In this document: one piece after another, positions 42,169 through 50,722 of the stretch
How the letters are laid out: each line of letters opens with the position of its first letter
How positions within the stretch are numbered: position 1 is the stretch's first letter
The notes under the pieces: model-generated
The model's input: only the letters and a program-made list of their open reading frames with translations
What the model was told of the DNA's origin: nothing
Database searches by the model: none
Position numbers and translations under genes: made by a program
From: an uncultured Granulosicoccaceae bacterium
GTDB lineage: Bacteria > Pseudomonadota > Gammaproteobacteria > Granulosicoccales > Granulosicoccaceae
DNA length: 64,000 nt
Direction: 5' to 3'
NCBI GenBank assembly: GCA_938041955.1
Contig: CALISD010000129.1
Location: 18,814 to 82,813, forward strand

Positions 42169-43392
42169 TCAGTCGCCGCGCTCTTTGAGCCATTGTATGC
42201 TCTGCAGCACCAGTTCGTCATCCATCTTGTGCACTTCCAGGCCACTCCCGAGCTTTTCCAACAGGGTGATGGTAAGCGCACCTCCCAGGTGTTCGCGAAA
42301 TTCTTTGAGTCCCTGCAATACAGCAAACTGACCTTCCGCAGATTTGGTCAGCAGGCCCGGATGCCACAATTTAAAACCAAGGTGTTCCAGTAAAAAGCAG
42401 ACCCTGTCTTCCTCGCCTTCTGCAAGCAGCCCGCAAAGCACGGAGTAGCGCGTATCCAGCGCAAGGCCAATAGCCACCGCTTCGCCGTGTCGCAGGTGAT
42501 AGCGAGTGATCGTCTCAAGTTTATGCGCTGCCCAGTGACCGTAGTCGAGGGGTCTGGCACTACCGGTTTCAAAAGGGTCGCCGCCGTGAGCGATCTGTTG
42601 CATGTGCAGTTCAGCACACCTTTTGATCATGTATTTCATCGCATCTTCCTGGAAAACCGCCAGGGCATCAGCGTTATGTTCCAGCCACTGGTAGAAGGCT
42701 GAATCGCGAATCAGTGCAACCTTCACCGCTTCTGCCATACCGGCAATCTTGTCGCGTTGAGAAAGTGAGCGTATGTAGTCGTAGTCGTTTAACACTGCAA
42801 ATGGTGGCGCAAAGGTGCCGATATAGTTTTTTTGCCCGAACAGATTAACGCCATTTTTTACCCCAACGCCTGAGTCGTTTTGAGACAGCACGGTGGTGGG
42901 TATTCTTATGTGTCTAATGCCGCGATGAGAGGTCGCGGCCGCAAGCCCGACGGCATCAAGCAACGCGCCCCCGCCAATGGCCAACACATAAGAGTGGCGA
43001 TCAATATGGTAGTCGGCCAGCGCTTTCTGCATTTGTTCGATAAAGTGCAGTTCTGCTTTTATCTTTTCGCCTGCAGGCATTGCAATGGCGGCAGTAACCA
43101 GTTCAAGTGAGTCACTGTGGAAATCAGCGTAGGCCTTAATCTCTTGCGGGAGTTGCGGTCGTACGTCAAGCAGGCCACCGTCGACAAAAACGATGATTTT
43201 ATGTCGCTTGTCTGGCTCGAACCGCTTGACGGTCTCAAGTAGAACCGGGTTCTGAGGCTCAAATAAACTCTCTGTAAAATAAACCGGATATTCAAAGGGT
43301 ACGGAAAATTTTTGCCACGACACACTTGAATCAGATTGATTTTTTTGATGCGCAGAGGTTTGAATGTCGTTCGGCTGAGTATTTTCTGGCAT
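42169..43392 (-). CDS. eboD: 3-dehydroquinate-synthase-like sugar-phosphate cyclase EboD
   Basis: A 407-residue NAD-dependent cyclase-fold protein. Diagnostic features are the NAD/substrate segment AIGGGALLDAVGLAA, the PTTVLSQNDSGVGVKNGVNLFGQKNYIGTFAPP stretch with active-site Lys/Asn, DYGHWAAHKLE and LRHGEAVAIGLALD with metal-binding histidines. It begins the coupled operon eboD-A-B-idi. EboD is a distinct branch of the AroB superfamily; the product is unknown. About 30 polar residues precede the fold. Confidence 0.92.
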   Translation of the reverse strand: MPENTQPNDIQTSAHQKNQSDSSVSWQKFSVPFEYPVYFTESLFEPQNPVLLETVKRFEPDKRHKIIVFVDGGLLDVRPQLPQEIKAYADFHSDSLELVTAAIAMPAGEKIKAELHFIEQMQKALADYHIDRHSYVLAIGGGALLDAVGLAAATSHRGIRHIRIPTTVLSQNDSGVGVKNGVNLFGQKNYIGTFAPPFAVLNDYDYIRSLSQRDKIAGMAEAVKVALIRDSAFYQWLEHNADALAVFQEDAMKYMIKRCAELHMQQIAHGGDPFETGSARPLDYGHWAAHKLETITRYHLRHGEAVAIGLALDTRYSVLCGLLAEGEEDRVCFLLEHLGFKLWHPGLLTKSAEGQFAVLQGLKEFREHLGGALTITLLEKLGSGLEVHKMDDELVLQSIQWLKERGD

Positions 43393-43589
43393 GATTATGA
43401 TCGTGCTTCGTAGTTGTTATAGCTTAAGATATATAACCAACAGGTAGTTGCTGTCAACTTGCATGTATGGAGTCTGTGCGGAAGCGAGGAAACAAACGTA
43501 CAGCCGCTTGCCCAGAAACGTTTGTATGACATTACATCTTATTGCTGAAGAGCATCAATGGGTAAGAAATTAATCAGGGCTAGAAGACC

Positions 43590-43958
43590 ATGCGAATAGT
43601 AAATATTGTTTTGTGCTTGTTAATGCTCCTTTTTATCGGGGTGCAATATAACGATCCTGACGGCACAATGTGGATGGTGATATATGCGATTCCCGCAATC
43701 TGGACAGCTATCGTTATTTTTCGAAGACAAATACTGGCAGACAAAATGACGCATTTGCTGCTGTTGATGTGCATTGTGGCCGCGGTGGCCGGCATGCTCT
43801 TCTACTGGCCTTCAACACCTGGTTGGTGGCGACAGGAAATCTGGTGGGAGGTAGAAACAGCGCGTGAGGGTATGGGGCTTATGATCGTGGCGATCGTGCT
43901 CGTGGTTGTCTGGTTTAGCAGGCCGCGAAAGTCACTGGCGTCTGAGTTGTCGAATTGA
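43590..43958 (+). CDS. TMEM220-like membrane protein
   Basis: A 122-residue protein with about four hydrophobic helices. The first loop YNDPDGTMWMVIYAIPA is the signature of the TMEM220 family, found from bacteria to animals and of unknown function. A second copy of family-like residues is EIWWEVETAREGMGLMI. It is followed one base later by the DUF2927-type gene, so the two are probably co-translated. Confidence 0.85.
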   Translation: MRIVNIVLCLLMLLFIGVQYNDPDGTMWMVIYAIPAIWTAIVIFRRQILADKMTHLLLLMCIVAAVAGMLFYWPSTPGWWRQEIWWEVETAREGMGLMIVAIVLVVVWFSRPRKSLASELSN

Positions 43959-43959
43959 T

Positions 43960-44769
43960 GTGCGATTTTTTACGCTTCTAATATTATTCGCGGTCTGGCC
44001 GTTTGCATTGACGGGAGTAACGGCTGCCGATGGTACCTTTAACCAGAGTGACTTTGCAGACTTAAGCACTGCGCAGAAGGGACAGATCTGGGATCAGGCA
44101 ATCCACATTCTTGGTGGCAACGCGAATGTGACCAGTCGGTGGGTGGATGATGTGCGTTTTACTATAGTCGCCGATGATGCTGCTCTTGAAGATTATGCAC
44201 ATGGTGTGTTGAAGCGAATTTCGACGCTTACTTCTCTTCCTGTGGCATTGGTTAGTTCTGAATTCAGCTCAGTGGTAAATTACGTTCGTGCACTGGAGCA
44301 AGCAGGTCCCTATCAACTCATGCCGTGTTCAACAGATAGTGCATGTGCAAATTTAGTTGTTGTTGTTTCTGATATTGAAACAATGAGTCAGATAGCGCGC
44401 GCTGTACCGTTGAGGGACGTATACCAAAACTCACTTGAAGAAGGCGAGCTTGATTCAGAGAATAGAGCAGTGTGCTTTTTCGCGCCTTTTCAGCGTGCTT
44501 CTGTAATACGTCAGGCGATGGTTTTTGTACGAGCCGATTTGCCTGTTGGTATGCTCCGTACCTGTTTGCAGGAAGAGATATATCAGTCATTCGGATTGTT
44601 CAATGATTTTACTGATTCCGAATATTATTCATTTAATAACCGAGTGGAAGAAAAAAAGATAACCGGTTTTGATCGTGCGTTACTAAGGGCAGTCTACGAA
44701 TTTCCTGCCGGTGCTCCTGCATTTAAGGTGGCCAAGCGGCTGTTAACAAACCTTGAAGATATGCACTGA
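43960..44769 (+). CDS. DUF2927-like exported protein
   Basis: A 269-residue protein if GTG 43960 is used. The frame stays open back to 43906, but the later start gives a clean signal peptide (FFTLLILFAVWPF, ending VTAAD). The conserved C-terminal region CLQEEIYQSFGLFNDF, then FNNRVEE, then LTGFDRALLRAVYEF-like matches DUF2927. The arrangement (metalloprotease-like fold lacking an HExxH; here C-L-Q-E-E) is typical. Function unknown. Confidence 0.75.
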   Translation: MRFFTLLILFAVWPFALTGVTAADGTFNQSDFADLSTAQKGQIWDQAIHILGGNANVTSRWVDDVRFTIVADDAALEDYAHGVLKRISTLTSLPVALVSSEFSSVVNYVRALEQAGPYQLMPCSTDSACANLVVVVSDIETMSQIARAVPLRDVYQNSLEEGELDSENRAVCFFAPFQRASVIRQAMVFVRADLPVGMLRTCLQEEIYQSFGLFNDFTDSEYYSFNNRVEEKKITGFDRALLRAVYEFPAGAPAFKVAKRLLTNLEDMH

Positions 44770-45020
44770 GCAGGTTTTTATACTGGTATACAAGTAATTT
44801 TTACCCTGGCATTTACTGCGCGATAGCGGCATACGTCTATTTCGGCTAATCCAACTTTTAAGTTTACGAGCGGCTTGGTTATGCGATGTCGGAATACTAT
44901 GTGTGAAGGTATGAATGATAATTGATACTGAATGACCTGCCAAAGTTGAGGGTTTTTGATTTAGAGTAATTCTGACTTCACAATGGACTCGTACCCTATA
45001 CCCTTGGGTGCACATCGGTT
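44770..45020. other. Intergenic region without an evident gene
   Basis: No supported open frame on either strand; the sequence is A/T rich near its start. It probably carries the promoter for the gene at 45079. Confidence 0.4.
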
Positions 45021-45060
45021 CCTTGTATTTAGGTCTTTGCTAACCGTGCAAAGAGCAAGG
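45021..45060 (+). promoter_or_regulatory. Structured leader just before the 45079 gene
   Basis: TCTTTGC pairs perfectly with GCAAAGA (45034-45054) inside an outer stem CCTTG / CAAGG (45021-45060). The structure ends 4 bases before the AAGGAGGAAG ribosome-binding site, so its opening or closing could influence translation. No known riboswitch class was recognised. Confidence 0.45.
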
Positions 45061-45078
45061 AAATAAGGAGGAAGGCTC

Positions 45079-45438
45079 GTGACGTGCAATCATTCGTTTA
45101 GAACCAACAATCCACTCAAGATATTGCGTGCGATCTACAATGAGCAGTGCAAAGTTAATGCGGCACCTGAGGAAGAGTCTGATTTCTTAAGGTTCAAGTC
45201 TCGAGAGGTATTCAATATTGCGAATGTTGATATTTCTGACACGGCCAAGTACAGCATTCTCACCAAGCTTGCAGTCGGTGGCCAGTTGAGTATTCACTCA
45301 AACCCTGAACACAAGCAGGGTTACAGATACTCGATTACCCCACAGGGTTTGCATTGTTACAAGTGTCATCGCTATCAGGAAGGCATTGAGTCTGCACCCG
45401 AGAATTTCAAGTGCGGCGCGCTACCCATGGATATTTAA
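45079..45438 (+). CDS. Hypothetical protein, possible winged-helix fold
   Basis: A 119-residue soluble protein starting at GTG 45079 after a very strong AAGGAGGAAG site. The stretch SDTAKYSILTKLAVGGQLSI followed by a beta-hairpin-like YRYSITPQGLHCY could be a winged helix. A C-x2-C-H near the end (CYKCH) may bind metal. No family recognised. The next gene starts 54 bases later. Confidence 0.6.
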   Translation: MTCNHSFRTNNPLKILRAIYNEQCKVNAAPEEESDFLRFKSREVFNIANVDISDTAKYSILTKLAVGGQLSIHSNPEHKQGYRYSITPQGLHCYKCHRYQEGIESAPENFKCGALPMDI

Positions 45439-45446
45439 CAATAACC

Positions 45447-45485
45447 TTCGTGCCCGGTTGTACGGGTACGAAACTCCTTTTGGAG
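45447..45485 (+). promoter_or_regulatory. Hairpins between the two orphan genes
   Basis: TTCGTGCCCG / CGGGTACGAA forms a 10-bp stem with one G-T pair and a 6-base loop (45447-45472). Right after it, CTCC-TTTT-GGAG (45474-45485) can hide the GGAG ribosome-binding site of the gene at 45493. This may be attenuation or translational control. Confidence 0.4.
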
Positions 45486-45492
45486 CAAGACA

Positions 45493-45903
45493 ATGGCAAA
45501 TTTGAACTTAAAGTACATTCGTGACCATTATTGCAGTGCTTGGCCGCTGCGTCTTCAGTTAGGTGCGACCAGCCCTTTTTATCAGATCTATTCGGTGAGC
45601 TGTAGCCTGATGTCTCAAACGCTACTGTTAATTGCCTGCCTGCCACTTCTCACCATTAAGCGTCTGCCTGAGCCGCTGCATCAATTCCCGGTGCGAGAGT
45701 TTTATCACCATCAATGGCTTGATGATCTGCAACCTGTCAAACCCCCTCATAGTAAAGTTGTTTATGCCGCTGCGAGAGTTGTCGATTCGTACCGGGTAGC
45801 GAGTGAGTATGGTGTGTTTTCAAAATATCTAAAAAGAAAAAGATCATGTGAGTACGGGTGTGAATGTGAGTGTACGGGTGATTGTTCTCGTATCACAATG
45901 TAA
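45493..45903 (+). CDS. Hypothetical cysteine-tailed protein
   Basis: A 136-residue protein with one hydrophobic stretch (MSQTLLLIACLPLLTI, about 40-55) and a C-terminal cysteine cluster (CEYGCECECTGDC), six cysteines in 13 residues, which looks metal-binding or disulphide-rich. A GGAG site precedes the ATG. No family recognised. A strong terminator follows 67 bases downstream. Confidence 0.55.
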   Translation: MANLNLKYIRDHYCSAWPLRLQLGATSPFYQIYSVSCSLMSQTLLLIACLPLLTIKRLPEPLHQFPVREFYHHQWLDDLQPVKPPHSKVVYAAARVVDSYRVASEYGVFSKYLKRKRSCEYGCECECTGDCSRITM

Positions 45904-45970
45904 TTGTAAAACCAACAACCTGAATTGACAGTTTAGCCTGAGGCTAATAACTGCCACCCCACAGAAAATT

Positions 45971-45999
45971 AAGGCGACTCAACTTGAGTCGCCTTTTTT
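45971..45999 (+). terminator. Rho-independent terminator
   Basis: AAGGCGACTC / GAGTCGCCTT is a perfect 10-bp stem with a 5-base loop, followed by TTTTG. It ends the transcript of the two orphan genes upstream. Confidence 0.93.
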
Positions 46000-46012
46000 G
46001 TGGAGCGTGAAT

Positions 46013-46174
46013 ATGGATATAAACACTCTTGAATTAATTGGCCTGGCAGTAACATTGATTAGGGTTGTTTTGTTTATCGCCTGTTACAACCATTCAGGGA
46101 AAAATAGAGACGCTGCCAGCAGCAGCGTCGTAACGGAAGAAACATACTTCGATATGTTAAGGGAGACCAAGTAG
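46013..46174 (+). CDS. Small single-span membrane protein (53 aa)
   Basis: A 53-codon frame: ATG 46013 with GGAG 7 bases upstream, one hydrophobic helix (LELIGLAVTLIRVVLFIACY, residues 6-25) and a polar charged tail (SSSVVTEETYFDML). Orientation by the positive-inside rule would place the tail (K30, R32) in the cytoplasm. It begins only 14 bases after a terminator and is followed by a perfect hairpin, so it could be a separate short transcript. No family recognised. Confidence 0.55.
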   Translation: MDINTLELIGLAVTLIRVVLFIACYNHSGKNRDAASSSVVTEETYFDMLRETK

Positions 46175-46177
46175 GGC

Positions 46178-46206
46178 GAACCCTCAGTTTATCGGGCTGA
46201 GGGTTC
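46178..46206 (+). terminator. Hairpin after the small membrane-protein gene
   Basis: GAACCCTCAG / CTGAGGGTTC is a perfect 10-bp stem with a 9-base loop, starting 4 bases after the stop codon. No T run follows, so it is weak as an intrinsic terminator. Confidence 0.45.
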
Positions 46207-46436
46207 AAGCGACTGCGTGACACGCACTGATTCATCGTAAAGCGCATACAAAGGCCAATCAGGCTCCGATGCGAAAAGGAGTGTGCATAGGTGTTCGAAT
46301 CCAGAGGGCTTTCCACCTTCGATGTGGTTATACAAAAAAAGCTTAAAGGATTAACGACTTTGCAGAGCTGTCGTTGCTATGGTTTGTGGTTACAGTGGCC
46401 ACGTGCTTTTATATATGCTGATCAATTGTGTTAAAC

Positions 46437-46949
46437 ATGAATCTAAAAAAAGCCAAACGTATCATGATCATCGGGCAACCGGGCTCCGGTAAATCTACGC
46501 TTGCGCGGCAGTTGGGTGAGAAGCTTTGTCTTCCGGTTGTTCATATCGATCGCATTCATTGGTGCGCCGGCTGGATTGAACGAAACGGCCCGGATAAAGA
46601 TCGGCTTTGTTCGGAGGTGCATGCAAGGGAATTGTGGATCTTCGAAGGCGGTCGGTCGTCGACCTGGCCTGAACGCCTCAGCAGGGCGGATGCATTAATC
46701 TGGCTGGATTTTCCGTTCCATGTCCGGGCCTGGCGTGTGTTCTGTCGTACCCTGAAATACCATGGCAAATCACGTCCTGATTTACCAGAAGGCTGTCCCG
46801 AGCACTTTAACCGGGAGTTCGCACTGTGGATCTGGAACACTCGTAAAAGCAATCGCAGGGTTGCTGAGCAGTTGTATGAATCGGCTGGAAAAGATAAGTT
46901 GCGACTGTGTAATGTCAGATCTGTTACAGGCCTTGTGGCAGCCTGGTGA
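46437..46949 (+). CDS. Adenylate-kinase-like P-loop protein (topology-modulation/FlaR type)
   Basis: A 170-residue nucleotide-binding protein; ATG 46437 is preferred to GTG 46428. The Walker A loop is IIGQPGSGKSTLARQL, followed by VVHIDRIHW, IFEGGRSSTW and DALIWLDFP, the pattern of the 'DNA topology modulation protein FlaR'-type kinases. These are probably small-molecule kinases of unknown substrate. The last 15 residues diverge from the family. Confidence 0.8.
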   Translation: MNLKKAKRIMIIGQPGSGKSTLARQLGEKLCLPVVHIDRIHWCAGWIERNGPDKDRLCSEVHARELWIFEGGRSSTWPERLSRADALIWLDFPFHVRAWRVFCRTLKYHGKSRPDLPEGCPEHFNREFALWIWNTRKSNRRVAEQLYESAGKDKLRLCNVRSVTGLVAAW

Positions 46950-47260
46950 CGCTCGGAGGGTGCAGTTTTATTGATCGGCGATGAACTTTAAGGTCTTTAT
47001 TAACAATTAATTGATCGCCAATGCGCCTGCGGCAGCTCGTTCGCATGTGAATTTGTGTTAGCGCGGCTTACATGAATAATGGCATTGGGGCGATAATACG
47101 GAGTTGTGCGCGCCTGTGTTAACTCTGCGATGTGAGGGAGCTGACCTGCCATTCGGTAGGTAGCGATAACACATTCACTTCATGCTCACCCGTGTATCGG
47201 TAGAGGTGTGATTATCAGGCAGGCATCAAATACTTCATCGGACAACACCCGGATTTTGCC
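46950..47260. other. Intergenic region of about 310 bp
   Basis: No gene seen. It contains GATCGCCAATGC near 47012 and a loosely complementary GGCATTGGGGCGAT near 47082, forming a poor inverted repeat. It should include the promoter for the gene at 47261. Confidence 0.35.
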
Positions 47261-47791
47261 ATGTCACTCATTTCCAGCACCAGCGTTATCAGCAGCATAA
47301 AAAGTACGATATCGGTATTGCTCCTGATGGCTCTATGGCCTGCGTCCCATTCGCTGGCCGATTGGTCAGGGGCCATAAACCAAAAAACACTCCTCGGCCG
47401 TCCCTTCGGCCAACTGGTCGCGACCAGTGAGACGGCTGAAAAAAACACATTGAATGTGGTGTGTTTCGAAGAGGACAGCTTTTGGTTGTATCTTGACAGT
47501 GAAGTAACCAGCGGGACATCACCTTCAAATATCGTGGTCACGGTAGATCAACTTACGCCTATCGATCTTGCCTTTGAGCTTAAAGGTGAAAACTATACGA
47601 TCACAAATCGAGGTACCGGTTTTTGGATGCTGATTGCTCAAATGTCCGCCGGTGCGATATTAAATGTGGATAGTGGCGATGGGAAACTTCACCAATATAG
47701 CCTTGTGGGTTTTACCAAGGCCTATCTGGACAGCTGTGATTGGATGGATTCGGCTGATATGTACAACAGTTATCTTGATCGGTATCAGTAG
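47261..47791 (+). CDS. Exported hypothetical protein
   Basis: A 176-residue protein with a signal peptide (TISVLLLMALWPASHSLA) and a beta-rich mature part (WLYLDSEVTSG, IDLAFELKGENYTIT). Two cysteines (VVCFEED, DSCDW) may pair. The C-terminal GFTKAYLDSCDWM resembles the ends of some periplasmic proteins of the IalB or VasI kind, but I could not assign a family. It converges with the GH16 gene. Confidence 0.6.
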   Translation: MSLISSTSVISSIKSTISVLLLMALWPASHSLADWSGAINQKTLLGRPFGQLVATSETAEKNTLNVVCFEEDSFWLYLDSEVTSGTSPSNIVVTVDQLTPIDLAFELKGENYTITNRGTGFWMLIAQMSAGAILNVDSGDGKLHQYSLVGFTKAYLDSCDWMDSADMYNSYLDRYQ

Positions 47792-47865
47792 TAGCCGCTA
47801 GCTGATCAGGTATCGAGCTCACCTGAGTGGTGTTTCGCACCGTCACTGCAGCGACTGCTTTTACT

Positions 47866-48762
47866 TTAGTTACTGCTGCGATCGAGTTCCTCGTTGCGCT
47901 TATAGATTCGCACATAATCGATCATCACTTCCATTGGCCATACCGTGCTATCGCTTATCAAGCCGGGCCAACGTCCCGAAGTTTCCGGACTCGCCAGAAA
48001 CACGACTTCCGGACCACCAAAGAGTGACGCATCCATCTGATGTACTCTCTTGCCACCGAGGTACCAGGTAACATGCTCTGGTGTCCATTCAAGGCCCACT
48101 GTGTGCCAGGTCGCTTTAACATCGTCAACCTTTACATAATCCATGGTGTGAGCGATTCCTTTTTCACCAGCTTCTTTGGAAGCGTAGTGTCCGGTAAAGT
48201 GCAGACGGTTTATATCGGTGTTGATCTCTGCGTTACTGCCAACAACCTCAAGCAAGTCTATCTCCGGTGGTGTACCGCCTTCCTTTGGCACCAACCAAAA
48301 TGCGATATGCTGACCGATGCTCACATTGACTATTTTGACGCGAATTTCCCAGTACCCATAGGATTGGCTGTGTAAATTGCTTCCGTCTATCATCCCGCAG
48401 ATAGATTCGTATTTATCGCTGCCATTATTAGATTTGAACTCGTGCGCATAGAGATGCAATGCTCCGTCTAAAACCTTGTGCAGTGGCAGAACCTCGTCAG
48501 CCGGCGATAACACGCGTTCTATGTAGTCAACAGATTCTTTTGCGCAACGCTCAGAGTTTCCGTCTAGAACGATTGCATCCCACACTTCATAGCGTGGTGA
48601 CCATTGTTGTTCGGAGTATCCGATATTCAATTGATCAAATTCATCGTTCCAAACCAATGAATACTTGCTGCTGTCGAAAGTGATGGTTCTTGTGTAGTAG
48701 GCATAAGATGCAATGGAGATTGCAAGGAAGATAAAACAAGCTTTTGCTATCAGTCGGAAAAT
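47866..48762 (-). CDS. GH16 family glycosidase with signal anchor and probable ATT start
   Basis: The catalytic domain is plain: SLVWNDEFD start, YGYWEIRVKI, catalytic EIDLLEVVGS (E-x-D-x-x-E), HTVGLEWTPEHVTWYLGG and VMIDYVRIYKR at the end. The first usual start codon (TTG 48657) would cut off the export signal. In the same frame upstream lie FRLIAKACFIFLAISIASYAYY and a normal lead-in to the domain, with no ATG/GTG/TTG. ATT at 48762 has AAAGGA 8 bases before it, so I propose an ATT start (298 aa). A 1-base frameshift after ATG 48770 is the alternative. It would cleave or remodel a beta-glucan or the polysaccharide made by the adjacent cluster. Confidence 0.75.
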   Translation of the reverse strand: MFRLIAKACFIFLAISIASYAYYTRTITFDSSKYSLVWNDEFDQLNIGYSEQQWSPRYEVWDAIVLDGNSERCAKESVDYIERVLSPADEVLPLHKVLDGALHLYAHEFKSNNGSDKYESICGMIDGSNLHSQSYGYWEIRVKIVNVSIGQHIAFWLVPKEGGTPPEIDLLEVVGSNAEINTDINRLHFTGHYASKEAGEKGIAHTMDYVKVDDVKATWHTVGLEWTPEHVTWYLGGKRVHQMDASLFGGPEVVFLASPETSGRWPGLISDSTVWPMEVMIDYVRIYKRNEELDRSSN

Positions 48763-48849
48763 TGGAGCATTCCTTTGGGTGTCGCCAAATGCGGTGGCGT
48801 GATTACGTGGAGTGATTGGTTATAATTATCTTGTTATTAAGCCAAAACA

Positions 48850-49998
48850 TCAACCAGAGCTTCGTGCAGAATCCGCGACATCCCAGGTGACGACGGGGCT
48901 GCCCAGGTAGGACTTCAGCACACCAATAGTCGTGCCGGCGAAGGCCACAAGAACATTGTAGGCTGTTTCAGCCAGTCTTAACTTGGCTATAACCCCAAGG
49001 TATAAGCCGAGACCCAAAGCCGCGATCAATATTAGCGTCCCGCCAAAGCCGATAAACCCTGCCATAAAAAACGTCGCAAATAGCGCGGAGAGGGCGAGAA
49101 AAAAACCAGACAGCCATCGTAGATAGCGGTGAGCAATGTACTTGTATTTATCTAGGTTTGAAAGGGACTTCAATTCCGGCCAAAGTCGCCGATGAACCGC
49201 GATACACTGGCAGGCGATACGAATCTTGCGGCCAAATTCGTCGTGGGTTTTCGTTGTGTGGAGCTCATAACTACGAACATTCTCCCCCCTGACTATGCGA
49301 TATCCCTGGCACAAGATTGATAGTGATGTGTGCAAGTCGTCGATCATATGATTGGGGCAATCTCTATATAAAGCACCGCGTATCGCATAAAATGATCCGT
49401 CAGCACCCATCGCAGAGCCTGTATTTGTTTCCAGCGCTTTGGTCCAGTCATCGAGCCTCCAGTAAGCATCGCCCGCCTGGGCGGTTCCGGAGGCTTGCGG
49501 GTTTGTATACATGAGGTTGCTGGTCAGGCAGCCAACATTGGGATCGTTGAAGTACCACTTGATCCTTTCTATTGACTGCGGCTCGACGTGCACATTAGCG
49601 TCTGTGAATAACACAATTTCAGCATCCGTCATTGAGACCAGTTTATTCATCCCCCAGGGCTTACCGTTGCGACTCGGTGAGTGAACGACAGTAATTTCAG
49701 ACTTATAGCGATTTAAAATTTCCAGTGTTCTGTCGGACGATCCGTCGACGTACACAAGTATGTCCAGTTGATTGCTGTGTTGCCTCATTTCGAGCATGTT
49801 GGCAATTTTACTTTCGATCACTTCCTCTTCGTTGTATGCGCATAATAAAATCGCGCAAGTGGGGTTGCCGTGACTGCTACTACCAGCAACTGGCACTTTA
49901 CCTTTTAGCCTCTCCAATAGTTTGATTGATAGCTGAAAAGGACCAAATGGAATTGCTGCTATAAATAAGCAGAGTATCGATAGGGTTAGATAGATCAT
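48850..49998 (-). CDS. Membrane glycosyltransferase family 2
   Basis: A 382-residue inner-membrane GT2. It has an N-terminal helix, a GT-A domain (AILLCAYNEEEVIESKI, VYVDGSSDRT, VLFTDANVHV for the D-x-D metal site, GADGSFYAIRGAL, IDDLHTS) and a C-terminal group of helices. H-R-Y-L-R-W precedes the helices, similar to the Q/R-x-x-R-W motif of processive GT2 enzymes. It likely adds a sugar to the exopolysaccharide repeat unit. Confidence 0.9.
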   Translation of the reverse strand: MIYLTLSILCLFIAAIPFGPFQLSIKLLERLKGKVPVAGSSSHGNPTCAILLCAYNEEEVIESKIANMLEMRQHSNQLDILVYVDGSSDRTLEILNRYKSEITVVHSPSRNGKPWGMNKLVSMTDAEIVLFTDANVHVEPQSIERIKWYFNDPNVGCLTSNLMYTNPQASGTAQAGDAYWRLDDWTKALETNTGSAMGADGSFYAIRGALYRDCPNHMIDDLHTSLSILCQGYRIVRGENVRSYELHTTKTHDEFGRKIRIACQCIAVHRRLWPELKSLSNLDKYKYIAHRYLRWLSGFFLALSALFATFFMAGFIGFGGTLILIAALGLGLYLGVIAKLRLAETAYNVLVAFAGTTIGVLKSYLGSPVVTWDVADSARSSG

Positions 49999-50079
49999 GG
50001 TTCTACACTCAAAACGAGCCGTGCTGCGAATAACGGAGCCGACTCTTTAAATTTTTTCACAGACACTAAACTCAATTGT

Positions 50080-50688
50080 CTATCTCGCGCCGATTCTGCG
50101 GAACACTACTACCACCGTCTGACCGAGAATTTTCATGTCCAGAGCAGTCGACCAGTTTTTAATGTACTGGTTATTGAGGGCTACCTTGTGGTTAAAACTG
50201 TTGTCGGAGCGGCCGTTAACTTGCCATAGCCCGGTGAGACCAGGTGTGCATTTGCAATAGAGATCGAGTGAAGCCTGATGGTAGCTTTGTACCTCTTCCG
50301 GTAGTATCGGCCGCGGTCCAACCAGACTCATTTCGCCCTTAAGCACATTTACCAGTTGTGGTAGTTCATCAATGCTGGTCATGCGAAGAATTTTCCCCAG
50401 GCTCGTGACTCGTGAGTCTGAGCTGAGTTTGTAGTTCTCTCTCCATTCCTTGGCGATCGTCGCATCCTTTTCCAGCATGTCTGTGAGCGCATGTTCAGCG
50501 CCCGGCACCATGGTTCGCAATTTGTACGCATCGAATTGATGACCGCCTAAACCGATTCTACGGGAACGGTAGAAGCCACTGCCGCCGTCTAACTTGATAA
50601 TGAGTGCAAGTACTGCCACCGGTACCGCTGTTAGTACTAGCAAAACAGATGAGACAGATATATCTATAATTCTTTTTGATGTAACCAC
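50080..50688 (-). CDS. Undecaprenyl-phosphate sugar phosphotransferase (ExoY-like)
   Basis: A 202-residue monotopic phosphoglycosyl transferase of the Bac_transf family, which begins repeat-unit assembly by loading a sugar-1-phosphate on the lipid carrier. There is one N-terminal re-entrant helix (12-33), then the catalytic core with [34 protein letters not shown] and [17 protein letters not shown] start with a GGA box. Short, ExoY-type, without the long N-terminal membrane region of WbaP. Confidence 0.93.
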   Translation of the reverse strand: MVTSKRIIDISVSSVLLVLTAVPVAVLALIIKLDGGSGFYRSRRIGLGGHQFDAYKLRTMVPGAEHALTDMLEKDATIAKEWRENYKLSSDSRVTSLGKILRMTSIDELPQLVNVLKGEMSLVGPRPILPEEVQSYHQASLDLYCKCTPGLTGLWQVNGRSDNSFNHKVALNNQYIKNWSTALDMKILGQTVVVVFRRIGAR

Positions 50689-50722
50689 TTTTAATTCCGT
50701 ACTACCTGGTTAAAATTCTTGT

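Noticed and set aside
46287..46318. GTTCGAATCC followed by TTTCCACC, like a tRNA 3' end or attachment site
   Set aside because: T-stem does not pair and no complementary 5' acceptor sequence is present upstream; no integrase nearby.
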